Below, piece by piece: positions 24,948 through 32,985 of a DNA stretch of 64,000 bases. The notes below the pieces were generated by a model. That model saw only the letters and a list, made by a program, of their open reading frames with translations. It was not told where the DNA came from and did no database searches. Source of the stretch: Chloroflexota bacterium (GTDB lineage: Bacteria; Chloroflexota; Anaerolineae; Promineifilales; Promineifilaceae); NCBI GenBank assembly GCA_014584575.1, contig JACTMP010000073.1, positions 62,001-126,000 of the forward strand, written 5' to 3'. The position numbers and the translations under genes are program-made. Positions within the stretch are counted from its first letter, which is position 1, and the number at the start of each line of letters is the position of its first letter.

Positions 24948-26039
24948 CTAATAAACCTCCCGCACCAGCGCCAACATATCCCCCATCACCCCGGCTGCGG
25001 TCATCTCCACGCCAGCGCCTTTACCGCCGATGAGCAGTGGCTCATCATGGTAGCGGTCAGTGCGGAAGCTGATGTATTTGAGATTAGCTAATGCACTGCC
25101 GGCGGGCACAGCTTTCAGCCCAACCGCTCCACCCTGTTCGTTCACCTCGGCTACGTAACGGAGGGCCTCGCCATTTGCTCTGGCGGCGGCTACTCGCGCC
25201 TGCATCCTCTCATCCAATTGGGTAATAGCGGACATGAATTCGGGCACACCCAGCATCGCCATCTCTGGCGTATACAACGATTCCACAGCGATGGCGCTCT
25301 CTTCCAGCGGCCAACCGGCCATACGCCCCAGAATGAGCAGCTTGCGCATGGCATCCATGCCGCCCAGGTCATCACGGGGGTCTGGTTCGGTATAGCCGCT
25401 GTTTTTGGCTTCCTGCACGGCCGTGCTAAACGCAACCCCCGCCTCCATCCGCTGACAAATATAACCCATCGTACCGCTCATTTGCCCTTCAATCTGGTAA
25501 ATGGGATCGTTGGTGTCCAACAAGTACCGCAGCGTGGCAATAATAGGCTGCCCACCGCCAACGGTGCTTTCATGGCGAACACGGGCGTGATTAAAAAAGC
25601 CCATAGCCCGCGCCCAGGGCGCCGCCAGCGGCTTTTTGTTAGCCAGCACCACACTATAGCCCAGGTTAATGGAGCGTTTGAGCACCGACTCCATGCCGTC
25701 CGCCGCCGTCACATCAATTATCATCACATTCTCTAACTCGGCTTCGCTGGCGGCATCCAACACACCATGGTCAGACGGCCGTTGCATTTCTGCCACCGCC
25801 TGCCCTCGCCACTGGGGGTCTACCGGTAGACCCTGCCCCTTCGCCGCGACAATATCCAGCAGTTGCTCATCGCTCAAACCACCCACCGCCCACTGCCACG
25901 TTTTGCTATCGGTCACACTAATAACGACAAAGTGACAGTTGTTGCGTGAGGCCATCCAGTCACGGCCGTACACAATCTGCCGCAACAAGGCGCTGCCCAC
26001 ACCGCCGGCCCCATACAAAATTACCGGTACCCGTTTCAT
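24948..26039 (-). CDS. hom: Homoserine dehydrogenase
   Basis: 363 residues. NAD(P)-binding GAGGVGSALLRQI at the N-terminus, the catalytic-domain ANKKPLA, the substrate region GQMSGTMGYI and SGYTEPDPRDDLGGMDAMRKLLIL. It reduces aspartate semialdehyde to homoserine, the branch point for threonine, methionine and isoleucine. No ACT domain is attached, so control is unlikely to be allosteric through that domain. AGGAG seven bases before the ATG supports the start. A leader peptide, two hairpins and a T-run precede it (26079-26269), suggesting control by attenuation. Confidence 0.92.
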   Translation of the reverse strand: MKRVPVILYGAGGVGSALLRQIVYGRDWMASRNNCHFVVISVTDSKTWQWAVGGLSDEQLLDIVAAKGQGLPVDPQWRGQAVAEMQRPSDHGVLDAASEAELENVMIIDVTAADGMESVLKRSINLGYSVVLANKKPLAAPWARAMGFFNHARVRHESTVGGGQPIIATLRYLLDTNDPIYQIEGQMSGTMGYICQRMEAGVAFSTAVQEAKNSGYTEPDPRDDLGGMDAMRKLLILGRMAGWPLEESAIAVESLYTPEMAMLGVPEFMSAITQLDERMQARVAAARANGEALRYVAEVNEQGGAVGLKAVPAGSALANLKYISFRTDRYHDEPLLIGGKGAGVEMTAAGVMGDMLALVREVY

Positions 26040-26078
26040 CCCAAAACTCCTTGTAGTTAATGGCTGGTGGCCTTTTCC

Positions 26079-26107
26079 AAAACAAAAGCCCCGTCCGAAA
26101 ACGAGGC
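26079..26107 (-). terminator. Attenuator terminator of the hom leader
   Basis: Minus-strand stem GCCTCG / CGGGGC (26102-26107 with 26088-26093, one G-U pair) with a TTTTCGGA loop, followed by TTTTGTTTT (26087-26079). It lies between the leader peptide and the hom start, where premature termination would switch the gene off. Confidence 0.75.
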
Positions 26108-26117
26108 CTTTGCTTCC

Positions 26118-26156
26118 ACCGTAGCGCTAACTTTCCAAAGGAGGTAGCGCTACGGT
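26118..26156 (-). promoter_or_regulatory. Perfect 12-bp hairpin overlapping the leader-peptide stop
   Basis: ACCGTAGCGCTA (26145-26156 read on minus) pairs exactly with TAGCGCTACGGT (26118-26129) across a 15-base loop. The loop contains CCTTTG, complementary to CAAAGG at the base of the downstream terminator, so an alternative antiterminator fold is possible. Confidence 0.75.
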
Positions 26157-26180
26157 GTGTTTAGATAAATAACTATCCAT
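26127..26180 (-). CDS. Putative 17-residue leader peptide of hom
   Basis: ATG at 26180 preceded by AGGAGG eight bases upstream, encoding MDSYLSKHTVALPPLES and a TAG stop inside the hairpin at 26118-26156. The strong Shine-Dalgarno, the position between a good promoter and an intrinsic terminator, and the stop inside the stem fit a translated attenuator leader. The peptide is not obviously rich in one amino acid (one Thr, no Ile, Met only at the start), so what it senses is unclear. Confidence 0.6.
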   Translation of the reverse strand: MDSYLSKHTVALPPLES

Positions 26181-26240
26181 GAGCACCACCTCCTCATGAT
26201 ATAAGATGGCAATACAATAAATTGAGGAAATGATGGGCGC

Positions 26241-26269
26241 ATTATGGCACAGATAACAGGCGGTGTCAA
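26241..26269 (-). promoter_or_regulatory. Sigma-70-type promoter of the hom leader
   Basis: On the minus strand TTGACA (26269-26264) and CATAAT (26246-26241) with a 17-bp spacer. Transcription would begin about 55 bases before the leader-peptide ATG. Confidence 0.75.
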
Positions 26270-26280
26270 ATGAATTTTGG

Positions 26281-26340
26281 GGGATTGGGGGATTGGAGAT
26301 TAGGAGATTGCATCTCTCAATCTCTCAATCGCCTCATCTC
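26281..26340. repeat. GGGGATTGG / AATCTCTC octamer array
   Basis: GGGATTGGGGGATTGGAGAT ... followed by CATCTCTCAATCTCTCAATC, with hairpin potential. It overlaps the 3' end of the aminotransferase gene at 26334. Confidence 0.8.
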
Positions 26341-27578
26341 ATAGCCGCCAGCGCCGCCAATACCCGGTCTACCTCATCATGGGTGTTATAATGGACAAAA
26401 CCAATACGCACCAACCCCCCTTTGTCGGTCAGCCCCAGCCGCTCCATCACCGCCACCGCGTAATAGTCCCCATGCCACACAAAAATGCCTTGCTCACCTA
26501 GCCGGGTTGCCACCGCCTCTGGCGAATGTCCTTGCAGGCTGACGGCAAAGGTGGGGGTACGCTGCGCCAGATTCTCCACATCGGTGATGCCATAGACACG
26601 CAAGCCGGGAATTTGGGTCACGCCTTCCAGAAAGTGGAAGCTGAGGCTCATTTCATACTGTCTGATTTGGGACATGACCTGTACCAGCCGCTCCCGTCGG
26701 TTGCCATCGCCCTGGCTCAAAGAGGCAATGTACTCAACAGCCGCCGTCACGCCCGCCAGGCTTTCAAAACTCTGTGTGCCTGTTTCCCATTTGCCGGGTG
26801 GTAGGGGGGACGACGGCCGTACCTTATACGCCTTCAGCTCAGCCAGCAATTCATACTTGCCATATAGCACCCCTACATGGCCGCCAAAAAACTTGTAAAC
26901 CGACGCCGCCAGAAAGTCACAATCCAAAGCCTGCACATCAATCAGGCCATGCGGCCCATAATGCACCGAATCCACAAAAACCAGCGCGCCCGACGCATGG
27001 GCCAATTTTACAACGCGCTCTACGTCGGTAATGCTGCCCACGGCATTAGAAGCGTAAGTGACAGCTACCAGCCGCGTTTTGTCATTGAGCAAACCGGGCA
27101 ATAAATCCAGGCGCAGGGTGCAATCGGCCGGGTCAAAATCGAGCCAGCGCACGGTGACACCGCGATCCGCCGCTGCCATTACCCAGGGGGTGATATTGGC
27201 GTCGTGGTCCAGCCGGGTGACGATGATCTCATCACCCGGTTGCCAGGTTTGGGCCAGGGCGCGGCTGAAGGCAAAGGTCAGGCTGGTCATGTTCTGGCCA
27301 AAGACGATTTCTTCGGGTCGCCGGGCATGGTAAAAGTCCATCATCGTCTGGCGGGCGGAGGCAATGACAGTGTCGGTGTATTGGCTGGTGAAAAAGGGGC
27401 CACCCTGATTGCTGCCGCCATGCGCCAGATAAGCGGCGATGGCGTCAATGACCTGCCGGGGGACTTGCGTGCCACCGGGACCATCCAGGTACACGGCCGT
27501 GCGCCCATTCACCTGTAGCTGCAAAGCCGGAAATTGTTGGCGAATTGATTGTAAATCAAAAGGAGGTTGTGTGATCAT
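26334..27578 (-). CDS. Cysteine-desulfurase-like class V aminotransferase lacking the catalytic Cys
   Basis: 414 residues from the ATG at 27578. Fold-type I PLP enzyme: YLDGPGGTQVP start, FGQNMTSLTFAF, HDANITPW, FVDSVHYGPH (PLP Asp203) and SVYKFFGGHVG with the Schiff-base Lys229. It is closest to the cysteine-desulfurase-like subgroup. Where SufS has RxGHHCAQ, this protein reads GIFVWHGDYYAVA, with no Cys, so sulfur transfer from cysteine is doubtful. It may act as another aminotransferase or lyase. A TATAAT (27585-27590, minus) lies 7 bp before the ATG, so the mRNA could be nearly leaderless; the -35 is weak. Confidence 0.85.
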   Translation of the reverse strand: MITQPPFDLQSIRQQFPALQLQVNGRTAVYLDGPGGTQVPRQVIDAIAAYLAHGGSNQGGPFFTSQYTDTVIASARQTMMDFYHARRPEEIVFGQNMTSLTFAFSRALAQTWQPGDEIIVTRLDHDANITPWVMAAADRGVTVRWLDFDPADCTLRLDLLPGLLNDKTRLVAVTYASNAVGSITDVERVVKLAHASGALVFVDSVHYGPHGLIDVQALDCDFLAASVYKFFGGHVGVLYGKYELLAELKAYKVRPSSPLPPGKWETGTQSFESLAGVTAAVEYIASLSQGDGNRRERLVQVMSQIRQYEMSLSFHFLEGVTQIPGLRVYGITDVENLAQRTPTFAVSLQGHSPEAVATRLGEQGIFVWHGDYYAVAVMERLGLTDKGGLVRIGFVHYNTHDEVDRVLAALAAMR

Positions 27579-27677
27579 GCCCCAATTATAGTCAATATGC
27601 CCCTTTCTGGCAGACAAGCTATCATTGTTTGTACCAGGCGATAAATCGCCTATTACGAACGGAACGAGGAGTATGAG

Positions 27678-29696
27678 ATGACAGAAACGAAACGGCCGTT
27701 GACGGCCGAAGACCTCTACAATCTGCAATTGGTTAGCGACCCGCAAATTTCGCCCGATGGTCAGCATATTATTTTCGGGCTGAGCCGCGTAGACCGGAAA
27801 ACGGAAAAGAAATATGTGAACCTGTGGCTGGCGGCGGCCGACGGCCGTACACCACCCCGCCAATTTACCTATGGCGACCAGACCGACACTCATCCCCGCT
27901 GGTCGCCCGACGGCACAACCATCGCCTTCCTCTCCAATCGCAAAGACGAAAAACAGATGCAAATTTATACCATCCCCTTTGGCGGCGGTGAAGCGCGGCC
28001 TGTCACCAATGCCCAGGGCAGCTTTGCCAGCTTTGCCTGGTCGCCAGATGGATCACAATTCGTTGCCCAATTCCGTCAGAAGGATGCAGATGTGTTGGAG
28101 CGGGAGAAAGATGAGCAGAAGAAAAAGCTCGGCATCGTCGTCCGGCACATCACGAACGTCAATTACAAATATGATGGCGCGGGTTATTTGCCGCAGGAAA
28201 AGTGGCATGTCTGGACGTTTGACGCGCAAACGGGCGAAGGAAACCAACTGACTAGCGGCGACACACAGGAAACAGAGCCATGTTGGTCGCCAGACGGCCG
28301 TACCATCCTCTTTGTCTCCAACCATCACCCAGAACCCGACCTGCACCCGGACGAGACAGAACTGTATCTGATTCCGGCGGCCGGCGGGGAGGTGGTGCAG
28401 ATAGAAACGGGGCATCACGGCCGTAAATTTTCCCCCACCTTCTCCCCCGACGGCCAGACCATTGCCTACCTGGGTCGCGCCCGCCTGGGCGACTGGGGGC
28501 AAAACAGCTGTCTGTATGTCGTGCCCACCGCCGGCGGGCAGGCACGCAACCTCTCCGCCGCCCACGATTTGCACCTGAGTCTGGCCTCTCTCACCGACGT
28601 AGGCAGCAATACGCCGCAGCCCCCGCCAACCTGGTCTGTAGACGGCCATTATATTTATATCCAGGCCACCGAACTGGGCAACCAACCGCTGCTGGCTTTT
28701 GACGTGCAAACCGGCGAGTACGAGCGCATCGTTGACGAACCCGGCCTGGTGGGCAGCTTCAGCCTGGATGCGGCCCAAAACCAACTGGCTTACCTATGGG
28801 GCAATACCACCGCCACCGGACAGGTGTGGCAGCGCCGCCTGCATGAACCACATGCCACCCCGCTGACCAATTTCAATGAAGAACTCTTTGCCGAAATCAA
28901 TTGGGGACGGCTGGAAGAGGTCTGGTTTGACAGCGCCGATGGCCATGAATTACACGGCTGGGTTTTGACGCCGCCCGATTTTGATCCGGCCCGGCAATAC
29001 CCGGCAATCATTGAAATTCACGGGGGGCCGATGATGCAGTACGGCCGTGTCTTTATGCACGAATTTCACTTTCTGGCGGCGCAAGGTTATGTGGTTGCCT
29101 TCAGCAACCCGCGTGGCAGCCAGGGGTATGGCGACGCCCATGCCGCCGCCATCGCCAACCGCTGGGGAACAGTGGATTATGCCGACATGATGGCCTGGGC
29201 CGATTATGTAGCCGCCCTGCCCTATGTAGATGCGCAGCGTATGGGCGTTACCGGCGGCAGCTACGGCGGCTACATGACCACCCTCATCATTGGCAAGACC
29301 CATCGCTTCAAAGCGGCGGTGGCGCAGCGGGTAGTCAGCAATCTACTCAGCTTTTATGGTTCGTCGGATTTGAACTGGATGACCGAATACCTGATCGGCG
29401 CAGATGCACAACCCTGGCAAGACCTGGCCGGTTACTGGCAGCAATCCCCCATCAGCCTCATCGGTAATGCCCGCACCCCCACCCTGGTCATCCACAGTGA
29501 AGCGGATTTGCGCTGTGACCAGGAGCAGGGGGAGCAGGTGTTTGTGGCCCTCAAACGATTGGGGGTGGACACGGAACTGGTGCTGTTTCCTGAGGAGTCA
29601 CACGGCTTAAGCCGTGACGGCCGTACCGACCGCCGCATCCAACGCCTGCACCACATCAAGCGTTGGTTTGATCAATATCTCCAAGCCATCTCATAA
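27678..29696 (+). CDS. S9 family peptidase (acylaminoacyl-peptidase/dipeptidyl-peptidase type)
   Basis: 672 residues. The N-terminal beta-propeller (about 20-400) has PD40-type repeats (DPQISPDGQHIIF, WSPDGTTIAFLS, WSPDGRTILFVS, FSPDGQTIAYLG). The C-terminal alpha/beta hydrolase has GGSYGGYM (Ser about 528), Asp about 610 in HSEADLRCD and His about 642 in EESHGLS. No signal peptide, so it probably degrades oligopeptides in the cytoplasm. GAGGAG six bases upstream supports the ATG. A palindrome GGCGATAAATCGCC (27638-27651) lies in its 5' region. Confidence 0.93.
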   Translation: MTETKRPLTAEDLYNLQLVSDPQISPDGQHIIFGLSRVDRKTEKKYVNLWLAAADGRTPPRQFTYGDQTDTHPRWSPDGTTIAFLSNRKDEKQMQIYTIPFGGGEARPVTNAQGSFASFAWSPDGSQFVAQFRQKDADVLEREKDEQKKKLGIVVRHITNVNYKYDGAGYLPQEKWHVWTFDAQTGEGNQLTSGDTQETEPCWSPDGRTILFVSNHHPEPDLHPDETELYLIPAAGGEVVQIETGHHGRKFSPTFSPDGQTIAYLGRARLGDWGQNSCLYVVPTAGGQARNLSAAHDLHLSLASLTDVGSNTPQPPPTWSVDGHYIYIQATELGNQPLLAFDVQTGEYERIVDEPGLVGSFSLDAAQNQLAYLWGNTTATGQVWQRRLHEPHATPLTNFNEELFAEINWGRLEEVWFDSADGHELHGWVLTPPDFDPARQYPAIIEIHGGPMMQYGRVFMHEFHFLAAQGYVVAFSNPRGSQGYGDAHAAAIANRWGTVDYADMMAWADYVAALPYVDAQRMGVTGGSYGGYMTTLIIGKTHRFKAAVAQRVVSNLLSFYGSSDLNWMTEYLIGADAQPWQDLAGYWQQSPISLIGNARTPTLVIHSEADLRCDQEQGEQVFVALKRLGVDTELVLFPEESHGLSRDGRTDRRIQRLHHIKRWFDQYLQAIS

Positions 29697-29703
29697 CGAG
29701 ACC

Positions 29704-29745
29704 AGGGGCACTGGTGAACATCACCAGCGCCGCTGCCCCTTTCTT
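29704..29745 (+). terminator. Terminator after the S9 peptidase gene
   Basis: Nested stems AGGGGCA/TGCCCCT (outer, 29704-29710 with 29734-29740) and CTGGTGA/TCACCAG (inner), followed by TTTCTT, 8 bp after the stop codon. Confidence 0.75.
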
Positions 29746-29871
29746 ATCGAAAGCTCATCTGTAAGGTCGGCTGAAAGAGCCGTCCCTTATCCTTCCCCTA
29801 CATCTGGTAGGGAAGTATACAACCAATCCAATTGCCTTCCCCCAGGCAGAATAAGCTATAGGTCTGGAGCT

Positions 29872-31449
29872 ATGAACATTGAAGTGAACAACGCAGACAG
29901 AAAGGTAGTCATCATTGGTGGCGGCCCCGCCGGGTTGACAGCTGCCTATGAACTCACCAAATATGATTTTTCCCCCACCGTTTTAGAGAAATTGGATAAG
30001 GTGGGGGGCATCGCCCGTACCGAGGATTACAAAGGGTACCATTTTGACATGGGCGGTCATCGTTTTTTTACGAAATCGGTAGAAGTCAATGCGTTCTGGC
30101 ATGAGATTTTAGGTAACGACTTTTTACACCGCCCCCGTCTATCCCGCATCTACTATAAAAACAAATACTTCAATTATCCGCTAAAACCGTGGAATGCTTT
30201 GCTGGGGATGGGTTTTTTCGAAGGCGCCGCTATCGTTGCCAGTTATTGTCGCTGGCATTTGTTTCCTTATAAAGAAGAAGACACATTTGAACAATGGGTA
30301 ACTAATCGTTTTGGCAAACGGTTATTTGAAACCTTTTTCAGGTCTTATACTGAAAAAGTGTGGGGTATTCGTTGTGAAGAGTTGAAAGCGGAGTGGGCAG
30401 CGCAGCGTATTAAGGATTTGTCGCTCAAAACGGCCGTTACCTCCATGTTCTTGAAACCACGCCATACCATCAAGACGCTCATTGAGTCCTTTGATTATCC
30501 GCGTCAGGGGCCGGGCATGTTGTGGACGGCCGTGAAAGAGCAGGTGCAGGCCAGAGGCGGAACGGTCCAGCTTAATAGCAGCGTGGTCGGCATCAACCGG
30601 GAAGGGAACCGCATTGTCAGCGTGGTGGTGGAGCATGACGGCCGTACGGAAACCATCCCTGGTGACGAGTTCATTTCCAGTATGCCCATCACCCTCTTTC
30701 TGCAACGGCTAGACCCGCCGCCCCCACCACACATCCTGGAAGCCGCCAGCCAGCTAAAATACCGCGACTTTCTCACCGTCGGCCTCATTTTGGATAAGGT
30801 GGACACCTTCCCTGATAATTGGATTTACATCCATGATCCCAGCGTTAAAGTCGGCCGTATTCAGAATTACAAAAATTGGAGCCCGGATATGCTGCCTGAT
30901 CAGGCACATACCAGCTTAGGGCTAGAATACTTCTGCAACGAAGGTGATGCGATCTGGACGATGTCTGACGCCGATCTGATTGAACTGGGCAAACGAGAGC
31001 TGGCGCAAATTGGGCTGGCGCAAAGCGAGGATGTGATTGACGGCTGTGTTTTTCGCGTGGAAAAATCCTACCCTGTCTATGACGGCGATTATGCCAGTCA
31101 TCTGGAAATACTCAAGCAGTATGTGGCCGAATTCACAAACTTCCAGACAATTGGCCGCAATGGACTGCATCGGTATAACAATCAGGATCACGCGATGCTC
31201 ACCGGCATGATGGCCGTGCGAAATATCGTCTATCACGAGAAAAATAACCTCTGGATAGTCAACGGTGAACAGGAATACCACGAAGCTGATGTCATTGGCC
31301 GCAAACCGACCGGTCAACAAGAACGGCCGTCACCCTGGCCTCAAGTGCTCAATCCGGTGACGCCTTACATAGATGATGCCTTAATGGGGATTTCCCTCGG
31401 CCTGGTAACCGCCCTATTTACTTATTTCCTGACCATGTTCCTGTTGTAA
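29872..31449 (+). CDS. FAD-dependent oxidoreductase, UDP-galactopyranose mutase-like / amine-oxidase fold
   Basis: 525 residues from the ATG at 29872. The dinucleotide-binding VVIIGGGPAGLTAAYELTK, ARTEDYKGYHFDMGGHRFF and the C-terminal FAD motif region HAMLTGMMAVRN are clear. It ends with a hydrophobic helix (about 503-523) that may tether it to the membrane. Sequence flavour (SVEVNAFWHEIL, SYTEKVWGI, WAAQRIKDLSL) is that of NAD(P)/FAD proteins found with glycan or polyprenyl genes in Chloroflexota and Actinobacteria. The substrate is not known. The Shine-Dalgarno GGAG is very close (2 bases) to the ATG, so the start is moderately sure. Confidence 0.85.
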   Translation: MNIEVNNADRKVVIIGGGPAGLTAAYELTKYDFSPTVLEKLDKVGGIARTEDYKGYHFDMGGHRFFTKSVEVNAFWHEILGNDFLHRPRLSRIYYKNKYFNYPLKPWNALLGMGFFEGAAIVASYCRWHLFPYKEEDTFEQWVTNRFGKRLFETFFRSYTEKVWGIRCEELKAEWAAQRIKDLSLKTAVTSMFLKPRHTIKTLIESFDYPRQGPGMLWTAVKEQVQARGGTVQLNSSVVGINREGNRIVSVVVEHDGRTETIPGDEFISSMPITLFLQRLDPPPPPHILEAASQLKYRDFLTVGLILDKVDTFPDNWIYIHDPSVKVGRIQNYKNWSPDMLPDQAHTSLGLEYFCNEGDAIWTMSDADLIELGKRELAQIGLAQSEDVIDGCVFRVEKSYPVYDGDYASHLEILKQYVAEFTNFQTIGRNGLHRYNNQDHAMLTGMMAVRNIVYHEKNNLWIVNGEQEYHEADVIGRKPTGQQERPSPWPQVLNPVTPYIDDALMGISLGLVTALFTYFLTMFLL

Positions 31450-31480
31450 AACAGGCAAGATAACCCCGCACCCTCCTGAC

Positions 31481-31522
31481 AAAAAAGCCTCTTACGGCCG
31501 TACAGCCGCCAGAGGCTTTTTT
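31481..31522. terminator. Bidirectional intrinsic terminator
   Basis: AAAAAAGCCTCT (31481-31492) and AGAGGCTTTTTT (31511-31522) flank an 18-base loop that contains ACGGCCGT. It lies between convergent genes, with T-runs for both strands. Confidence 0.92.
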
Positions 31523-31553
31523 CATGCACCAGGTATTGTCGCTGGTGGTCGGA

Positions 31554-32804
31554 TTACGACACCCAACCGCGCAGCCGTACCGCCTCCGCTACCCGATCAA
31601 CCGCCACCAGGTAAGCTGCCACACGAGTGTCTACCTTCTTGGACTGGGACATGGCGTGTACGGCCTGGAAAGCGGTCGTGATCTTCCGATCTAGCCGCTC
31701 CGTGACCATGGCTTCGTCCCAATAGAACTGGTAGCCATTTTGCACCATCTCAAAATAGGAAACGATAACACCGCCCGCATTGCACAAAAAGTCAGGGATA
31801 ATGTACACGCCTTTGTCGTTCAGGATGTTGTCCGCTTCCGGCGTGGTGGGGCCGTTCGCCAGTTCGGCCACAATTTTGGCTTTCACACGATCCGCATTCT
31901 GGCCGGTCAATTGGTTTTCAATGGCCGCCGGAATGAGGATTTCCACCGGCAGTTCCAGCAGTTCGCTATTGCTGATTTGTTCCGTCTCCGGGCAATTGAT
32001 CACCTTGCCGGTACGGCGTACATGGTCAGTCACAACACGAGCGTCCAGTCCATGCGGGTTGTAAATCGCGCCAAATTCGTCGCTAACGGCCACCACTTTC
32101 AGACCAAATTTGGCCGCCAGTTGATGGGCGTTGCCACCTACGTTACCGTAACCTTGAATGGCGCAAGTAGTTTCGTCCAGGGTCATCCCCTTCACTTTTG
32201 CCGCTTCGCGGATCGTAAACAGGCCGCCCAACGCTGTAGCCGGGGTGCGCCCTTGTGAGCCACCCAACGGTAGCGGCTTGCCGGTGATGACGCCAGGTTC
32301 ATGCCAGCCCATCAAAGTTTCATATTCATCCAACATCCAGGCCATAATTTGGGGATTGGTGTTTACGTCGGGGGCAGGCACATCCTGGGTGATGCCGATA
32401 TGCCGGGCGATGTTGCGCATGTAGCCACGGCTGAGTCGCTCCAGTTCACCCTGGGAGAGTTCACGCGGGTTGCAAATGACGCCGCCTTTGCCGCCACCGA
32501 GGGGAATGTCGGACACGGCCGTTTTCCAGGTCATCCACGCCGCCAACGCCCGCACGGTATCTATGGTCTCGTCCGGGTGGAAGCGAATGCCGCCTTTGGC
32601 CGGGCCACGGGCGTCATTGTACTGCACCCGGAAACCTTTGAAGGTTTGGGTACGGCCGTCATCCATATGCACCGGAATGGTGAAATGGAATTCCCGCATC
32701 GGTTCCCGCAAAAAGGCGTGCATGTCGGGGTCGAGTTGTAAAACTTTCGCAGCTTCATCTAACTGAGCCTGCGCAATTGCAAATGGGTTCAGGTTCTCTT
32801 TCAT
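31554..32804 (-). CDS. gdhA: Glutamate dehydrogenase (Glu/Leu/Phe/Val family)
   Basis: 416 residues, the size of hexameric small GDHs. PAKGGIRFHPDET, PLGGGKGGVICNP (catalytic Lys), DVPAPDVNTNPQIMAWMLDEYE, the NAD(P)-binding AIQGYGNVGGNAH and the C-terminal PDFLCNAGGVIVSYFEMVQN are all intact. It interconverts glutamate with 2-oxoglutarate and ammonia. Cofactor preference is not called. Transcribed alone, facing the terminator at 31481. A TTGACA (minus, 32892-32887) upstream lacks a good -10 partner. Confidence 0.95.
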   Translation of the reverse strand: MKENLNPFAIAQAQLDEAAKVLQLDPDMHAFLREPMREFHFTIPVHMDDGRTQTFKGFRVQYNDARGPAKGGIRFHPDETIDTVRALAAWMTWKTAVSDIPLGGGKGGVICNPRELSQGELERLSRGYMRNIARHIGITQDVPAPDVNTNPQIMAWMLDEYETLMGWHEPGVITGKPLPLGGSQGRTPATALGGLFTIREAAKVKGMTLDETTCAIQGYGNVGGNAHQLAAKFGLKVVAVSDEFGAIYNPHGLDARVVTDHVRRTGKVINCPETEQISNSELLELPVEILIPAAIENQLTGQNADRVKAKIVAELANGPTTPEADNILNDKGVYIIPDFLCNAGGVIVSYFEMVQNGYQFYWDEAMVTERLDRKITTAFQAVHAMSQSKKVDTRVAAYLVAVDRVAEAVRLRGWVS

Positions 32805-32910
32805 TTTAACTTGTACTCCGTTTTCAAAGTGGGTTTAGTGGGCTTGGGCCGCCCATATGCACGAGTGTCTATGATTCTGGATGCAGTGTCAAGTGATTTA
32901 AGTCAGGGTG

Positions 32911-32985
32911 GGAGGCGTGACCCGTAATGCGTGAGGCGTGACCCGAACTCCGAAGTCCGATTACCGATTACGGTTCACCGATTAC
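32911..32985. repeat. GCGTGAC and ACCGATT heptamer arrays
   Basis: Two heptamer families in tandem (GTAATGC, GTGAGGC, GTGACCC; then CCGATTA units). The stop codon of the glycosyltransferase falls in the second, so its final residues (GEP) are partly repeat-derived. Confidence 0.8.

Noticed and set aside
26079-26270. T-box or SAM riboswitch upstream of hom
   Set aside because: No TGGNACCGCG T-box sequence and no recognisable SAM-I core; the translated leader with a strong Shine-Dalgarno fits a peptide attenuator better.
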